Shown here one piece after another: positions 43,989 to 53,099 of a stretch of DNA of 64,000 bases. This DNA comes from Caballeronia calidae. Lineage in GTDB: Bacteria; Pseudomonadota; Gammaproteobacteria; Burkholderiales; Burkholderiaceae. Under the pieces are notes generated by a model. It searched no databases, was not told the origin of the DNA, and saw only the letters and a program-made list of their open reading frames with translations. The stretch spans positions 58,774 through 122,773 of the forward strand of contig NZ_FCOX02000021.1 in NCBI RefSeq assembly GCF_900044055.2. Direction: 5' to 3'. The first letter of the stretch is position 1. The number at the start of each line of letters is the position of its first letter. Made by a program: the position numbers and the translations under genes.

Positions 43989-43999
43989 TTTCTAACGGT
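43972..43999 (-). repeat. 28-bp dispersed repeat, copy D
   Basis: Overlaps the first codons of the truncated kinase. Faces copy E in inverted orientation; E and D share GCACGAAAAGGACAA, while A-C read GCACGAAAGGTACGA. Confidence 0.7.
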
Positions 44000-44101
44000 T
44001 TTCACGAAAAAGCGCTTTCAGATCAACCGCTTGAAAATCCGTCAGGTTGCAAAAGCGTCTGAGGTCGTTCAGCCTTGCTACAAGCGGCTTCTGCCGCCGT
44101 T

Positions 44102-44129
44102 ACCGCCAGAAAATGCACGAAAAGGACAA
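44102..44129 (+). repeat. 28-bp dispersed repeat, copy E
   Basis: Differs from D at two positions. D and E enclose 102 bases, close to the 96 bases between A and B, which supports a common paired element. Confidence 0.7.
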
Positions 44130-44259
44130 TTACCCCTCATGGGCCGGATCCGGTCTGACAGCAACAGCGAATGAAAAGTGCATGCGTCCCCGCGCCCTCG
44201 CGCGTGACGCAACATGAGCAAGGTGACATCTGAGCGGCCTCTAGTGGACCCGATATGCG

Positions 44260-45009
44260 TCATGCATACCTAATAGAGGCCTCGAGCAAGGACTGTGTGT
44301 AATCCTGCTGCGCTCGGCCCTCGAGAAGCGATTCGACCGCGAGCGTTTCGACGATCTTCCCTTCGCGCATTACTGCAATCCGGTCGCACAGATGCGCAAC
44401 GACGCCGAGATCGTGCGTGACCATCACGTAAGTTAGACCGCGCTCGCGCCGCAAGTCGGAAAGCAGATTAAGCACTTCGGCCTGCACGGAAACATCGAGC
44501 GCCGAGGTCGGTTCGTCGAGCAGCAGGATGCGCGGCTCGAGCATCAGACTGCGTGCGATCGCCACGCGCTGGCGTTGTCCGCCGGATAACTGATGCGGGA
44601 AACGCGTCCGGAACGAAGCGTCGAGGCCGACATCGGTCAGCGCGCGATCGATGCGCGCATCCACGTCACGCATGCCGTGAATGCGCAGCGGCTCGCCAAG
44701 CGCCGACGCAATCGTATGGCGCGGATGCAGCGAGCCGTACGGGTCCTGAAACACCATCTGCACGGTGCGGCAGCGCTCGGGCGAAAGCGCATGCCCGAAC
44801 GCGCGCCCGTCGATCCGAATGTCCCCGCTCCAGTGACGGATCAGCCCCGCGAGGCAACGCAGCAACGTGCTCTTGCCGCAGCCGGATTCGCCGACGAGCC
44901 CGAACACTTCGCCCGTCTGCACCGACAGCCGGATGTCGCGCAGCACGTGGTGCGCGCGCTCGCCGTCACCGAAGGTCAGGTCGAGTCCTGCGATATCGAT
45001 CATGCTCAT
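44260..45009 (-). CDS. ABC transporter ATPase (DppF-like)
   Basis: A 249-residue ATPase of the peptide/nickel import family. Walker A is GLVGESGCGKSTLLRC, the signature is HQLSGGQRQRVAIARSL, Walker B is PRILLLDEPTSAL. It lacks the extra C-terminal oligopeptide-binding extension seen in full-length DppF and OppF (usually over 300 residues), so it is short. It is the last gene of the seven-gene minus-strand unit that starts with the porin. Together with the next ATPase it should drive the pair of permeases. Confidence 0.88.
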   Translation of the reverse strand: MSMIDIAGLDLTFGDGERAHHVLRDIRLSVQTGEVFGLVGESGCGKSTLLRCLAGLIRHWSGDIRIDGRAFGHALSPERCRTVQMVFQDPYGSLHPRHTIASALGEPLRIHGMRDVDARIDRALTDVGLDASFRTRFPHQLSGGQRQRVAIARSLMLEPRILLLDEPTSALDVSVQAEVLNLLSDLRRERGLTYVMVTHDLGVVAHLCDRIAVMREGKIVETLAVESLLEGRAQQDYTQSLLEASIRYA

Positions 45010-45018
45010 GCCGTCTCC

Positions 45019-45882
45019 TCAGAGTCCTTTCCATGCCGGGTCGCGCTGCAGTTGCGGCAGCCGCTCGCGGCGCCGGTCGATGCGCGGCAGCGTGTCGATC
45101 AGCCCGCGTGTATAGGGATGCCGCGCGTGCTCGAGATCGTCCGCCGCGCACGATTCGACCACGCGCCCCGCATACATCACGAGCACGCGGTCGCAGAAGT
45201 GCCGCACCAGATTCAGGTCGTGGCTGATGAAGATGAGCCCGATGCCGCGCTTCGCGATCAGTTCGTCGAGCACCTCGAGCACCTGCAGCCTCACGGTGAT
45301 GTCGAGCGCAGAAGTCGGCTCGTCCGCGATGATCACGTCCGGCTCGGGAATCAGCATCATCGCGATCATCACCCGCTGCCCCATGCCGCCGGAAATCTGG
45401 TGCGGGTACTGTCCGTACACCCGCAGCGGGTCTCGAATGCGCACGCGCTCGAGCATCACGAGCGTTCGCTCGCGCGCTTCGACGGCGCTGCACCTGACGT
45501 GCGCGCGATACGCCTCCGCAATCTGCACGCCGACCGTCTTCACCGGATTCAGCGAAAACTTCGGGTCCTGCATGATCATCGACATGCGACGACCGCGGAT
45601 CGTGCGCATCGTCGCTTCGTCGGCGCGCAGCAGATCGGTGTCGGCAAAACGCAGCGCGCGGGCGTCGATCGCCGCATGGCGCGGATGCAGCTTCAGGAGC
45701 GCGCGGCCCACCGTCGACTTGCCCGAGCCGGATTCGCCGACGATCGCAAGCTTCTCGCTGCCAAGCGTGAAAGACACGTCGCGCACGGCGTGCGTGATGC
45801 CGGTCTCGGTCGCGAAGCTGACGCGCAGGCCATCGACGACGAGCTTCGGATCTGCCGCGAGGCTGAAGGATTGATTGGTCAT
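45019..45882 (-). CDS. ABC transporter ATPase (DppD-like)
   Basis: A 287-residue ATPase. Walker A is AIVGESGSGKSTVGRALL, the signature YPHQISGGMGQRVMIAMMLI is of the DppD/OppD type (a GM instead of GQ), Walker B is VIIADEPTSALDITV. The C-terminal part (DDLEHARHPYTRGLIDTLPR) carries the oligopeptide ABC C-terminal block. It lies 15 bases after the permease gene and 9 before the other ATPase gene. Confidence 0.9.
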   Translation of the reverse strand: MTNQSFSLAADPKLVVDGLRVSFATETGITHAVRDVSFTLGSEKLAIVGESGSGKSTVGRALLKLHPRHAAIDARALRFADTDLLRADEATMRTIRGRRMSMIMQDPKFSLNPVKTVGVQIAEAYRAHVRCSAVEARERTLVMLERVRIRDPLRVYGQYPHQISGGMGQRVMIAMMLIPEPDVIIADEPTSALDITVRLQVLEVLDELIAKRGIGLIFISHDLNLVRHFCDRVLVMYAGRVVESCAADDLEHARHPYTRGLIDTLPRIDRRRERLPQLQRDPAWKGL

Positions 45883-45897
45883 GTCGCGCTCCGTGGT

Positions 45898-46866
45898 TCA
45901 GTTCGCGCGCGGATCGAGCAGATCGCGCAATCCGTCGCCGAGCAGGTTGAAGGCGAGACTCACGATCATGATCGCGCCGCCGGGCGCCGCGACGAGCCAC
46001 CATGCATCCATCATGTAGCGCCGCCCCGCCGACACCATCGCGCCCCACTCCGGCGACGGCGCCTGCGCGCCGAGGCCGAGAAAGCCGAGGCCTGCGGCGG
46101 TCAGGATGATCGTCGCCATGTTCATCGTGAGACGCACGATGACCGAGGACACGCACATCGGCCACACGTGCCAGACGAGAATGCGCATGGGCCGCGCGCC
46201 CATCAGCCGGACGGCGGCAATGAAGTCCGCGTTGCGGAACGAAAGCGTTTCGGCGCGCGCGAGGCGCGCGATCGGCGGCCATGACGTGAGCGCGATCGCG
46301 ATCACCGCGTGTTCGATTCCCGGCCCGAGCGCGGCGACGAACGCGAGCGCCAGCACGAGGCTCGGAAACGAGATGAAGATGTCGGTCACGCGCATGAACA
46401 CGGTATCGACCCAGCCGCCGAAATACGCGGACGCCGTGCCGATGGCAAGGCCGATCGGCCCGACGATCACGCTCACCAGCACGACGATGAACAGCGTGAT
46501 GCGGGTGCCATAAATCAGCCGGCTCAGGATATCGCGGCCATACTCATCTGTGCCGAGCCAGTGGCCCGCGCCGGGCGGCGCGAGCGCGAAGGCGAGATGC
46601 TGGGCGTACGGATCGGCGGGCGCGACGAGTGGCGCCAGCACGGCCACGACGACGAGCAGTGCGACCACGATCGCGCCGGCACAGGTCATCGGAGTGCGCA
46701 GTAGCCGGCGCGCGTGACGCAGGAGCGCGGCGAGCCGGTCGGACGAAGCCGGCTGCGGGCGAACGGAAACGGAAGACGGGTTCATCGTATCGGGCAACGG
46801 GTTGGGTTGAGTGGAGGCCAGCATGGCGCGCGATGAGGCGCGTGACGGAAGCGGCGGCGCATTCAT
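45898..46866 (-). CDS. ABC transporter permease (DppC-like)
   Basis: A 322-residue inner-membrane permease. The ATG at 46866 overlaps the stop of the upstream permease by four bases. The first 55 residues are a polar, proline-rich leader before the first membrane segment (GAIVVALLVVVAVLAPLVAP), somewhat longer than usual, so an ATG 27 codons further on could be the true start. Then come LGTDEYGRDILSRLIYGTRI, a DppC mark, and the coupling loop EAA-like ETLSFRNADFIAAVRLMGA. It is the partner of the DppB-like permease. Confidence 0.88.
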   Translation of the reverse strand: MNAPPLPSRASSRAMLASTQPNPLPDTMNPSSVSVRPQPASSDRLAALLRHARRLLRTPMTCAGAIVVALLVVVAVLAPLVAPADPYAQHLAFALAPPGAGHWLGTDEYGRDILSRLIYGTRITLFIVVLVSVIVGPIGLAIGTASAYFGGWVDTVFMRVTDIFISFPSLVLALAFVAALGPGIEHAVIAIALTSWPPIARLARAETLSFRNADFIAAVRLMGARPMRILVWHVWPMCVSSVIVRLTMNMATIILTAAGLGFLGLGAQAPSPEWGAMVSAGRRYMMDAWWLVAAPGGAIMIVSLAFNLLGDGLRDLLDPRAN

Positions 46867-47912
46867 GGTCGCGTGCGGGGATCGACGACCTGGTACAGCA
46901 CGTCGGTCAACAGGTTCAGCACGATGAAGACGAGCCCGACGAGCAGCACGCAGCCCATCACCGCGTTCATGTCGCCGAGCAGGAGGCTGCTGGTCAGGTA
47001 CTGGCCGAAGCCCGGCCACGCGAACACGCTCTCGATCAGCACGGCGCCTTCCAGCAACGTGCCGTATACGAGCGCGACGACAGTCAGCAATTGCACGAGG
47101 ATGTTCGGAAATACGTGCCCCCACACGACCGCGCGCTCGGACAGCCCTTTTACGCGCGCGGTCAGCACGTATTCCTGCGAGAGCTGCGTCAGCATGAAGC
47201 TGCGCGTCATGCGGCTGATATAGGCGGTCGAGTGCAGGCCGAGAATCGTCGCGGGCAGCATCAGGTGATGGAGCGCGCTTTTCCAGACGGCCCAGTCGCC
47301 GCGCAGCGCCGCATCGATCAGCAGAAAGCCGGTCACGGGCGCAACGACGCCCTCCTCGCCCAGCCCGACGCGTCCGACACCGCCCGTCCAGCCGAAATGC
47401 GCGTAGAACACCAGCAGCGCAAGCATGCCGACAAGGAAGATGGGCGTCGAATAGCCGAGCATGCCGCCGACGCGGATCACCTGGTCCGCGAAGCGCCCGC
47501 GCCGCGTCGCCGCGAACACGCCGAGCGGAATGCCGAGCAGCGCGCCGAATACGATCGCCGCGGTGGCGAGCTCGACTGTTGCCGGGAACACGCGGACGAT
47601 ATCCTCGGCGACCGGGCGGCCCGTCAAAAGCGCGCGGCCGAGATCGCCATGCGCGAGATGGTCAAGATAAGAGCCGAATTGCGCCCAGACGGGCTTGTCG
47701 AGGCCGAGCTGTCGATACACTTCGCGGTAGGTCGCCTGATCGGCGTCGGGGCCGACGACGGACAGCACCGGATCGATCGGCATCACGCGGCCGATCACGA
47801 AGGTCAGCGTGAGCAGACCGATCAGGCTCACGCCCGCCTTCGCGACGCGGGCGCCGATGCCGGCCACGCGCCGGCGCGTCGCGCCGGAGAACATCGGTAA
47901 AGTCAGGTTCAT
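46863..47912 (-). CDS. ABC transporter permease (DppB-like)
   Basis: A 349-residue inner-membrane permease, with about six membrane segments. Marks are IGRVMPIDPVLSVVGPDA, QLGLDKPVWAQFGSYL, GDLGRALLTGRPV, and the late SVFAWPGFGQYLTSSLLLGD. The ATG at 47912 is preferred to a GTG 15 bases upstream because CAGGCGACTG is well placed for it. It forms the channel with the next permease and lies 42 bases after the binding protein gene. Confidence 0.9.
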   Translation of the reverse strand: MNLTLPMFSGATRRRVAGIGARVAKAGVSLIGLLTLTFVIGRVMPIDPVLSVVGPDADQATYREVYRQLGLDKPVWAQFGSYLDHLAHGDLGRALLTGRPVAEDIVRVFPATVELATAAIVFGALLGIPLGVFAATRRGRFADQVIRVGGMLGYSTPIFLVGMLALLVFYAHFGWTGGVGRVGLGEEGVVAPVTGFLLIDAALRGDWAVWKSALHHLMLPATILGLHSTAYISRMTRSFMLTQLSQEYVLTARVKGLSERAVVWGHVFPNILVQLLTVVALVYGTLLEGAVLIESVFAWPGFGQYLTSSLLLGDMNAVMGCVLLVGLVFIVLNLLTDVLYQVVDPRTRP

Positions 47913-47954
47913 TTCAGTCGCCTGCACGGAATGGAGTTGGGAACTGCGCGAGGT

Positions 47955-49556
47955 TCACGACGTCTTGCCCACGGCCCAGAGCCGGGTGGTCCAGACGGGG
48001 CTCGGCACGTAACCGTCCACGCCGCGTCTCACGACGACGGTGTTGGTCGATTGCGACACCGGCAGGATCGGGCCGACGAGTTCGGCGTAGCGCTGCTGGA
48101 TCGCCTGATACAGCTTCGCCTGGCTTTGCGGATCGGGATCCGCCTGCGCGGACGCGAACCAGCGGTTGATCTGCTCGTCCGCGAAGCCGGTGCGCCAGCC
48201 CTGGAAGTTGGTCAGCTTCGCCGCATCGCGGTTGTCGGGGTTGTAGACGAGCGCACGCACGTTCGAAAACGGGTCCGGCTCGAGCCCTCCGCCGCCGCGC
48301 CCGACCACGATATCGAAGCGCCGGTCGCGCATTGCGCCGTACACCTGATTGCCCGTGCCGGTAATTACCTGCGCGCGGATGCCGGCCTGCGCGAGCGTCG
48401 CCTGCAGCGATGTCGCGATGTTCAGGAACGGCGGGTCGGCCAGCACGCGAATGGTCGTGTCGAAGCCGTCGGCGTAGCCGGCCTGCGCGAGCAGCGCGCG
48501 AGCGTGGCTCACGTCGAGCCGGTAGCCGGGGTCGGGCAGCGAGCCCGGCAGGCCGGACTGCACCGGCCGCTGATGCGGCACACCGTAGCCCGCCATCACG
48601 TAGCGGTTGATGCCGTCGTAGTCGATCAGGCTGCGCACGGCCTCGCGCACCCGCGCATCCGCGAACGGCTTGCTCTGCATGCTGAGCGCGACGTAGTACA
48701 TTGCGCCGGTGGCCACCGTCATCACGTCGACGTGCGGGTCGCGGCGCATCGCGACGAGATCGGGCGCGGAGAGGCCGAGCGCGAGATCGATATCGTCGCG
48801 ATCGAGCATGAAGCGCAGCGCCTGCGATTCCGGAATGTGCCGCAGCACCACGCGCCGCAGCTTCGCCGGGCCGCGCCAGTACGCGGCATTGCGCGTGAGG
48901 ATCATTACGTCTTCCGGCTTCCATTGCGCGAGCGCGAACGCGCCCGAGCCCGCCGCGTGCGTCGCGAGCCAGCCGCCGCCGTAGTCGTTGCCACGGGCGT
49001 GCGCGAGCACTTCGCGCCGGTCGAGCACCGCCGCGCCGATCGAGGTCGCGAGCGTGTAGATGACGAGCGTTGGATCGACGGCGTGCGGCAGCGTGATGGA
49101 CAACGTGCGGTCATCGGCGGCGCGCACGAGCGTGTCGACGTTCTGCGCGGAAAAGCCGTAGCTCTTCCACGGCGAGGCGAGCGCGCGGTTCATCTTGACG
49201 GTGCGTTGCAGCGACCACGCGGCGTCGTCGGCGGTGAGCGGATCGCCGGACTGGAACGTCACACCGGCGCGCAACCTGAAGTCGATGCGACGCCGGTCGG
49301 GCGACACGGTCCAGCTTTCGGCGAGCCCCGGTAACATGTGCGTGACCTGCTTCGGATCGAGTTCGACCAGGAAGTCGTACAGGTTCGCCGCAACCGGCAT
49401 CACGTCGTTGCCGGTCGCCGCGGCGGGGTCGAGCGTCAGCACGTTGTTCATGTTCATGCCGACCAGCAACTGGTCGGCGGGCGTCGCGGCATGCGCGGCC
49501 GCGACGTATCCTGCGCAGAGCATGGCGGCGAGCGCCGGCACGTACGGCAGTTTCAT
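47955..49556 (-). CDS. ABC transporter periplasmic binding protein (peptide/oligomer type)
   Basis: A 533-residue family-5 solute-binding protein. It has a signal peptide (MKLPYVPALAAMLCAGYVAA, cleavage after AHA), then LTLDPAAATGNDVMPVAANL, the typical LAESWTVSPDRRRIDFRLR, and the block ARVREAVRSLIDYDGINRYV. Members bind di- and oligopeptides, nickel, sugars or opines. A strong AGGAGGAG site precedes the ATG. The next gene upstream encodes an enolase-superfamily enzyme, so the ligand may be that enzyme's substrate or a conjugate of it. Confidence 0.9.
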   Translation of the reverse strand: MKLPYVPALAAMLCAGYVAAAHAATPADQLLVGMNMNNVLTLDPAAATGNDVMPVAANLYDFLVELDPKQVTHMLPGLAESWTVSPDRRRIDFRLRAGVTFQSGDPLTADDAAWSLQRTVKMNRALASPWKSYGFSAQNVDTLVRAADDRTLSITLPHAVDPTLVIYTLATSIGAAVLDRREVLAHARGNDYGGGWLATHAAGSGAFALAQWKPEDVMILTRNAAYWRGPAKLRRVVLRHIPESQALRFMLDRDDIDLALGLSAPDLVAMRRDPHVDVMTVATGAMYYVALSMQSKPFADARVREAVRSLIDYDGINRYVMAGYGVPHQRPVQSGLPGSLPDPGYRLDVSHARALLAQAGYADGFDTTIRVLADPPFLNIATSLQATLAQAGIRAQVITGTGNQVYGAMRDRRFDIVVGRGGGGLEPDPFSNVRALVYNPDNRDAAKLTNFQGWRTGFADEQINRWFASAQADPDPQSQAKLYQAIQQRYAELVGPILPVSQSTNTVVVRRGVDGYVPSPVWTTRLWAVGKTS

Positions 49557-49647
49557 GTTGCGTCTCCTCCTGCGCCGGCTGTCGCGCGCCCGGTGCGTCG
49601 GGGCGGCAGCGGCGTCTTGCGCGAAATATCGATGGCCTGTTACGCGC

Positions 49648-50802
49648 TTACCACGCGCGCGTCGCGTTCGCTTCGATATAGCCGAAGTTGATGTCCTCGC
49701 CCAGCCCCGGCAACGCGGACAGATGCACGAAGCCCTCGGCATCCATCGGGTCCGGCAGCGCATTCAGATAGGCCGGTGCTTCATCGTAGTCGAGGAACGG
49801 GTGCAGCAGGCCGCGCTCGTACCAGCGGCAGTTCTTGATGGCCGCGACGCAGGCGAGATTGGCCGCGCCGTTACCGTGCACCTCGCAATCCATGCCGAAC
49901 GATTCGGCCAGATGCGCGACCTTCAGCGTCGGCGCGATGCCGCCGACACCCGGCACGCCGGCGCGCAGGATGTCGCACGCGCCCGCCGCCACCCAGTCCG
50001 CACGCGTGTGGTGCTTGCCGCTCGCGGTCTCGGGGCCGATCACGGGAATGTCGAGCTGCTGCGACAGCCACGTGTAGGACGCCATGCTCGATTCGCTCAT
50101 CATCTCCTCGAACCACGTGAATTTGAGCTTCTCCAGCTCGCGGCCGATGTAGAGCGCGTCCATCCGACTGTACCAGTGGTAGCCGTCGAGCATCAGCGCG
50201 ATGTCCGGGCCGACCGCCTCGCGCACCGCGGCGCAGGCTTTCACATCCATTTTCGGATCGGGCGCGAACGAAACCGGCGGCATCCACGTATGCAGCTTGA
50301 TCGCGCGATAGCCGCGCTCGACGAGCTTCTCCGCGAAGCGCGCGAAGTCCTCGGGCGTCGCGAGTCCGCCGGGGAGGCTGTCGCCGCACATGGTGCTGCC
50401 GTAGGCGGGCACCTTGTCGCGGTAGCCGCCGATCAATTTGTACACCGGCACGCCGAACGCGCGGCCTGCCAGATCCCACAGCGCCTGCTCGACGGCCGCC
50501 AGGGCACGGTCGGTCAACTGGCCGGCGCTGCCGCGCTGGCGCAGCGCGAGGTCATGCCAGATCTGCTCGCGCATCAGCGGATCGCGGCCGATCAGCGACT
50601 TGCGCAGCGCCGAATCGACGACGAACGGCCGAATCACCTCCGGCGGCGCGAATGCGTGGCCGGCGTGGCCGTCGTCGGTTTCCACCGTCAGCATCGCCAG
50701 TTCGGCCGGGCGCTCCTCGCCCACGTGCGAATGCCCTTCACTGTCCACGCCGCGCTTGCTCGGATAGGTAAATGCGACGCCTTTGACCCGCTCGATTTTC
50801 AT
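49648..50802 (-). CDS. Mandelate racemase/muconate lactonizing family enzyme
   Basis: A 384-residue enolase-superfamily enzyme. The metal ligands are visible as D206 (MLDGYHWYS), E232 (WFEEMM) and E258 (IGPETASG), and a D277/H309 dyad (CDILRAG; EVHGNGAA) marks the mandelate-racemase branch. The usual KxK acid-base motif reads K169-L-H171, an unusual variant. Most relatives dehydrate or racemise sugar acids or hydroxyacids. The ATG at 50802 follows AGGAAG. It lies between the porin and the ABC transporter, so uptake and conversion of one compound are likely. Substrate unknown. Confidence 0.86.
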   Translation of the reverse strand: MKIERVKGVAFTYPSKRGVDSEGHSHVGEERPAELAMLTVETDDGHAGHAFAPPEVIRPFVVDSALRKSLIGRDPLMREQIWHDLALRQRGSAGQLTDRALAAVEQALWDLAGRAFGVPVYKLIGGYRDKVPAYGSTMCGDSLPGGLATPEDFARFAEKLVERGYRAIKLHTWMPPVSFAPDPKMDVKACAAVREAVGPDIALMLDGYHWYSRMDALYIGRELEKLKFTWFEEMMSESSMASYTWLSQQLDIPVIGPETASGKHHTRADWVAAGACDILRAGVPGVGGIAPTLKVAHLAESFGMDCEVHGNGAANLACVAAIKNCRWYERGLLHPFLDYDEAPAYLNALPDPMDAEGFVHLSALPGLGEDINFGYIEANATRAW

Positions 50803-50853
50803 GAGACTTCCTGTCACTGTGAGAACTTGAACTTCGTATCGGCCGAGGCCCGA

Positions 50854-52068
50854 TCAGAACGCATGGCGGAAACCGACCATGGCTACGAACTGCGAACCGC
50901 CCGAGGACGGCATCGATTCGCCGATCCGTCCGACGGTCGCGACCGAATCGACGATATTGCCCGCGCCTTTCGAGCCGAGCGTCTTGCCTCGCGCCATCTG
51001 ATAGGCCTCGAGCAAGTAGACCGTGCTGCGCTTGGAGACGAAATAGGTCTGCTCGAACGAGAACTGATGGAACCTGGCCGGATCGCTGATGCCGTTCGCC
51101 GAGGTTGCACGGGTATAGCTGTACCCCGCTGCGAGCCCGGTGAAGGGCGTCGGGTTCGCCTCGGCGGTGATGCCGTAGTTGTTGAAGATCGCCGTGTCCG
51201 TGAAAAGCGAGCCCGAACCCGGCTTGTACTGCGTATTCGAATAGTTGAGACCGATCTTCACCGGCCCGAACGCATATTTGCCGGCGGCTGCGATGTACTG
51301 GACCGCATGGGTGCTCACATAGCCTGCATTGATGGGCGACTGGTCGAACGTGCCGGTCGCGGTCGGGCTGAAGGTGCCGGCCACGTTGTTGTTCGTCACC
51401 CGCAGATAGCCGACCGCGACATCGACTTTGCCCGCCGTATAGCGTGCCGCCGTGCTGAACGTATTGCCAGACGGAAACTGGCCGGCGACACCGCCGAGCG
51501 CATAGAGCGTGCTCACCTGCAGCCCGTGGAAGGACGGCGTCGTATAGGTGATCGCGTTGCTCGCGCGGCTGTCGACGTCCAGCTGATCGATGTCGCCGGG
51601 GTGCGCGCCGGTCGCGCCGGTGAGCGCCGGCGCGGGGCCGAGCGCGCCGACATAGAGCAGATAAGGCGTGTACTGGCGGCCGAACGTGAACGTGCCGTAT
51701 TGCGGGTTGGTCACGCCGACCCAGGCGAGGCGGCCGAAGATCGTGTCCTTGTCGGACATCGCGCCGGTATTCAGGTTGAAGCCGCTTTCGAGCCGGAACA
51801 GCGCCTGCGTTCCGCCTCCCAGATCTTCCACGCCCTTGAACCCGAACTTGCTGGACTCGAGGCTTCCGCTCTTGAGGAAGATGTTCGAGTGTCCGTGCTG
51901 GTTGCTGATATACGCGAGCGCATCGTCGACCGCGCCGTACAGGGTGATCGACGACTGCGCATTCGCGACGACCGGAAATGCGGCGCAGACCGCCGCCGCG
52001 AACCCGATTCGATGCATTCCAAGGATGCTGCCCATGAAGCGCGGCGCTCGTGACCGGACCTTTTCCAT
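50854..52068 (-). CDS. Outer membrane porin (Gram-negative porin_4 type)
   Basis: A 404-residue trimeric porin. It has a signal peptide (HRIGFAAAVCAAFPVVANA), then QSSITLYGAVDDALAYIS, the pattern FKGVEDLGGGTQALFRLESG and FGRLAWVGVTNPQYGTFTFG typical of Burkholderia porins, and the terminal strand FVAMVGFRHAF ending in phenylalanine. The ATG at 52068 (after TGGAGACG) makes a 36-residue leader that is longish; internal ATGs before the signal are possible. It is the first gene of the unit and diverges from the GntR regulator. Confidence 0.9.
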   Translation of the reverse strand: MEKVRSRAPRFMGSILGMHRIGFAAAVCAAFPVVANAQSSITLYGAVDDALAYISNQHGHSNIFLKSGSLESSKFGFKGVEDLGGGTQALFRLESGFNLNTGAMSDKDTIFGRLAWVGVTNPQYGTFTFGRQYTPYLLYVGALGPAPALTGATGAHPGDIDQLDVDSRASNAITYTTPSFHGLQVSTLYALGGVAGQFPSGNTFSTAARYTAGKVDVAVGYLRVTNNNVAGTFSPTATGTFDQSPINAGYVSTHAVQYIAAAGKYAFGPVKIGLNYSNTQYKPGSGSLFTDTAIFNNYGITAEANPTPFTGLAAGYSYTRATSANGISDPARFHQFSFEQTYFVSKRSTVYLLEAYQMARGKTLGSKGAGNIVDSVATVGRIGESMPSSGGSQFVAMVGFRHAF

Positions 52069-52406
52069 GTCGTCTCCATCGTTGTTGGTGTGAAGTGTTA
52101 CGACGACTTCTAAAAGTGATTCGTCGTCGTACAAGATAGCGACGGATACTACGGTCATCACATCACTCATCAAATGAGAGTTAACCCGTAATCGCGGATA
52201 AAATCTTTGCTTTTAGCTATATTAGTATATTTATCAATTACTTAGACTCAATGTGTCGGTGATGATTTGCGATTTCCCGATCGACAACCGTCGACCATGA
52301 CATACCATCACTCAGTATTAATACTTATCAACCTGAATGACTCAACGTCCGTCGTCACATCACACGGGATCGTATAATTCCGTCGTTACCGCTCGCGCCA
52401 ATCTCC
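52069..52406. promoter_or_regulatory. Divergent promoter region of porin and GntR genes
   Basis: About 340 bases, clearly AT-rich compared with its surroundings. A perfect 12-bp palindrome AGTATTAATACT is at 52314-52325, 82 bases before the GntR start. It is a plausible operator or promoter feature; the pattern does not by itself identify the binding protein. Confidence 0.5.
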
Positions 52407-53099
52407 ATGCCGCCCGACACCTCGACTTCGCCTTCCATCCGACGCCCAGCGGCGCGCGCGCAGGAAGTCATTGACCGGCTCATCGAAAAGATTCGTGCAG
52501 GCGTGCTCAAGGTCGGCGAAAAGCTGCCTACCGAAGTGGCGCTGATGGAGGAGTTCGCGGTAAGTCGGACCGTCGTGCGCGAGGCGGTGCAGAGGCTGCA
52601 AACCAACGGTCTCGTGGAAACGCGTCATGGCATCGGCAGCTTCGTCCTGCCGAGTCCCGCACCCGCGGTCGATTTCAAGCCTGCGGCCGCGAGCGGACGG
52701 CGCGATGTCTTCGCGATCCTGGAATTACGAATCTGCATCGAAGCGGAGAGCGCCGCGCTCGCCGCCGTGCGCGCGACCCGGGAAGACCACGCGGAAATCC
52801 TCGAGGCGCTCGAAGCGATCGACGCGCACGCGCGTGCCGGCGAGGACCCCGCGCCGTACGATTTCCGCTTCCACATGCGCATTGCGCAGGCAACCGGCAA
52901 TGCCTATTTCGTCGATGTGCTGACGACGCTCGATCCGGCATTCGCGCCGCGCGCACGACTCGATCCCGCAAACTACTCTGCGCGCGTGAACACCGAGCAT
53001 TTGAATATCTACGAAGCGATCGCGCGCCGGGATTCGGAGGCTGCACGCGCGGCCATGCGGATGCATCTGTCGAATAGTCTTGCGCGGATGAAAGGGTAG
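52407..53099 (+). CDS. FadR-type GntR regulator (FCD domain)
   Basis: A 230-residue regulator. The winged helix is at about residues 15-80 (VIDRLIEKIRAGVLKVGEKL; TEVALMEEFAVSRTVVREAV), and the C-terminal FCD domain holds the metal-type residues in YDFRFHMRIAQATGN and HLNIYEAIARRD. Relatives that sit next to mandelate-racemase-family enzymes sense sugar acids. It diverges from the porin - enzyme - ABC unit, so it is the likely regulator of that unit. Confidence 0.88.
   Translation: MPPDTSTSPSIRRPAARAQEVIDRLIEKIRAGVLKVGEKLPTEVALMEEFAVSRTVVREAVQRLQTNGLVETRHGIGSFVLPSPAPAVDFKPAAASGRRDVFAILELRICIEAESAALAAVRATREDHAEILEALEAIDAHARAGEDPAPYDFRFHMRIAQATGNAYFVDVLTTLDPAFAPRARLDPANYSARVNTEHLNIYEAIARRDSEAARAAMRMHLSNSLARMKG

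Noticed and set aside
39594..44129. Short repeats considered as a CRISPR array
   Set aside because: Only five copies, in both orientations and unevenly spaced; no cas gene. They fit paired intergenic repeats instead.
49195..52053. 952-codon open frame on the plus strand
   Set aside because: Antisense to the binding protein, the enolase-superfamily enzyme and the porin.
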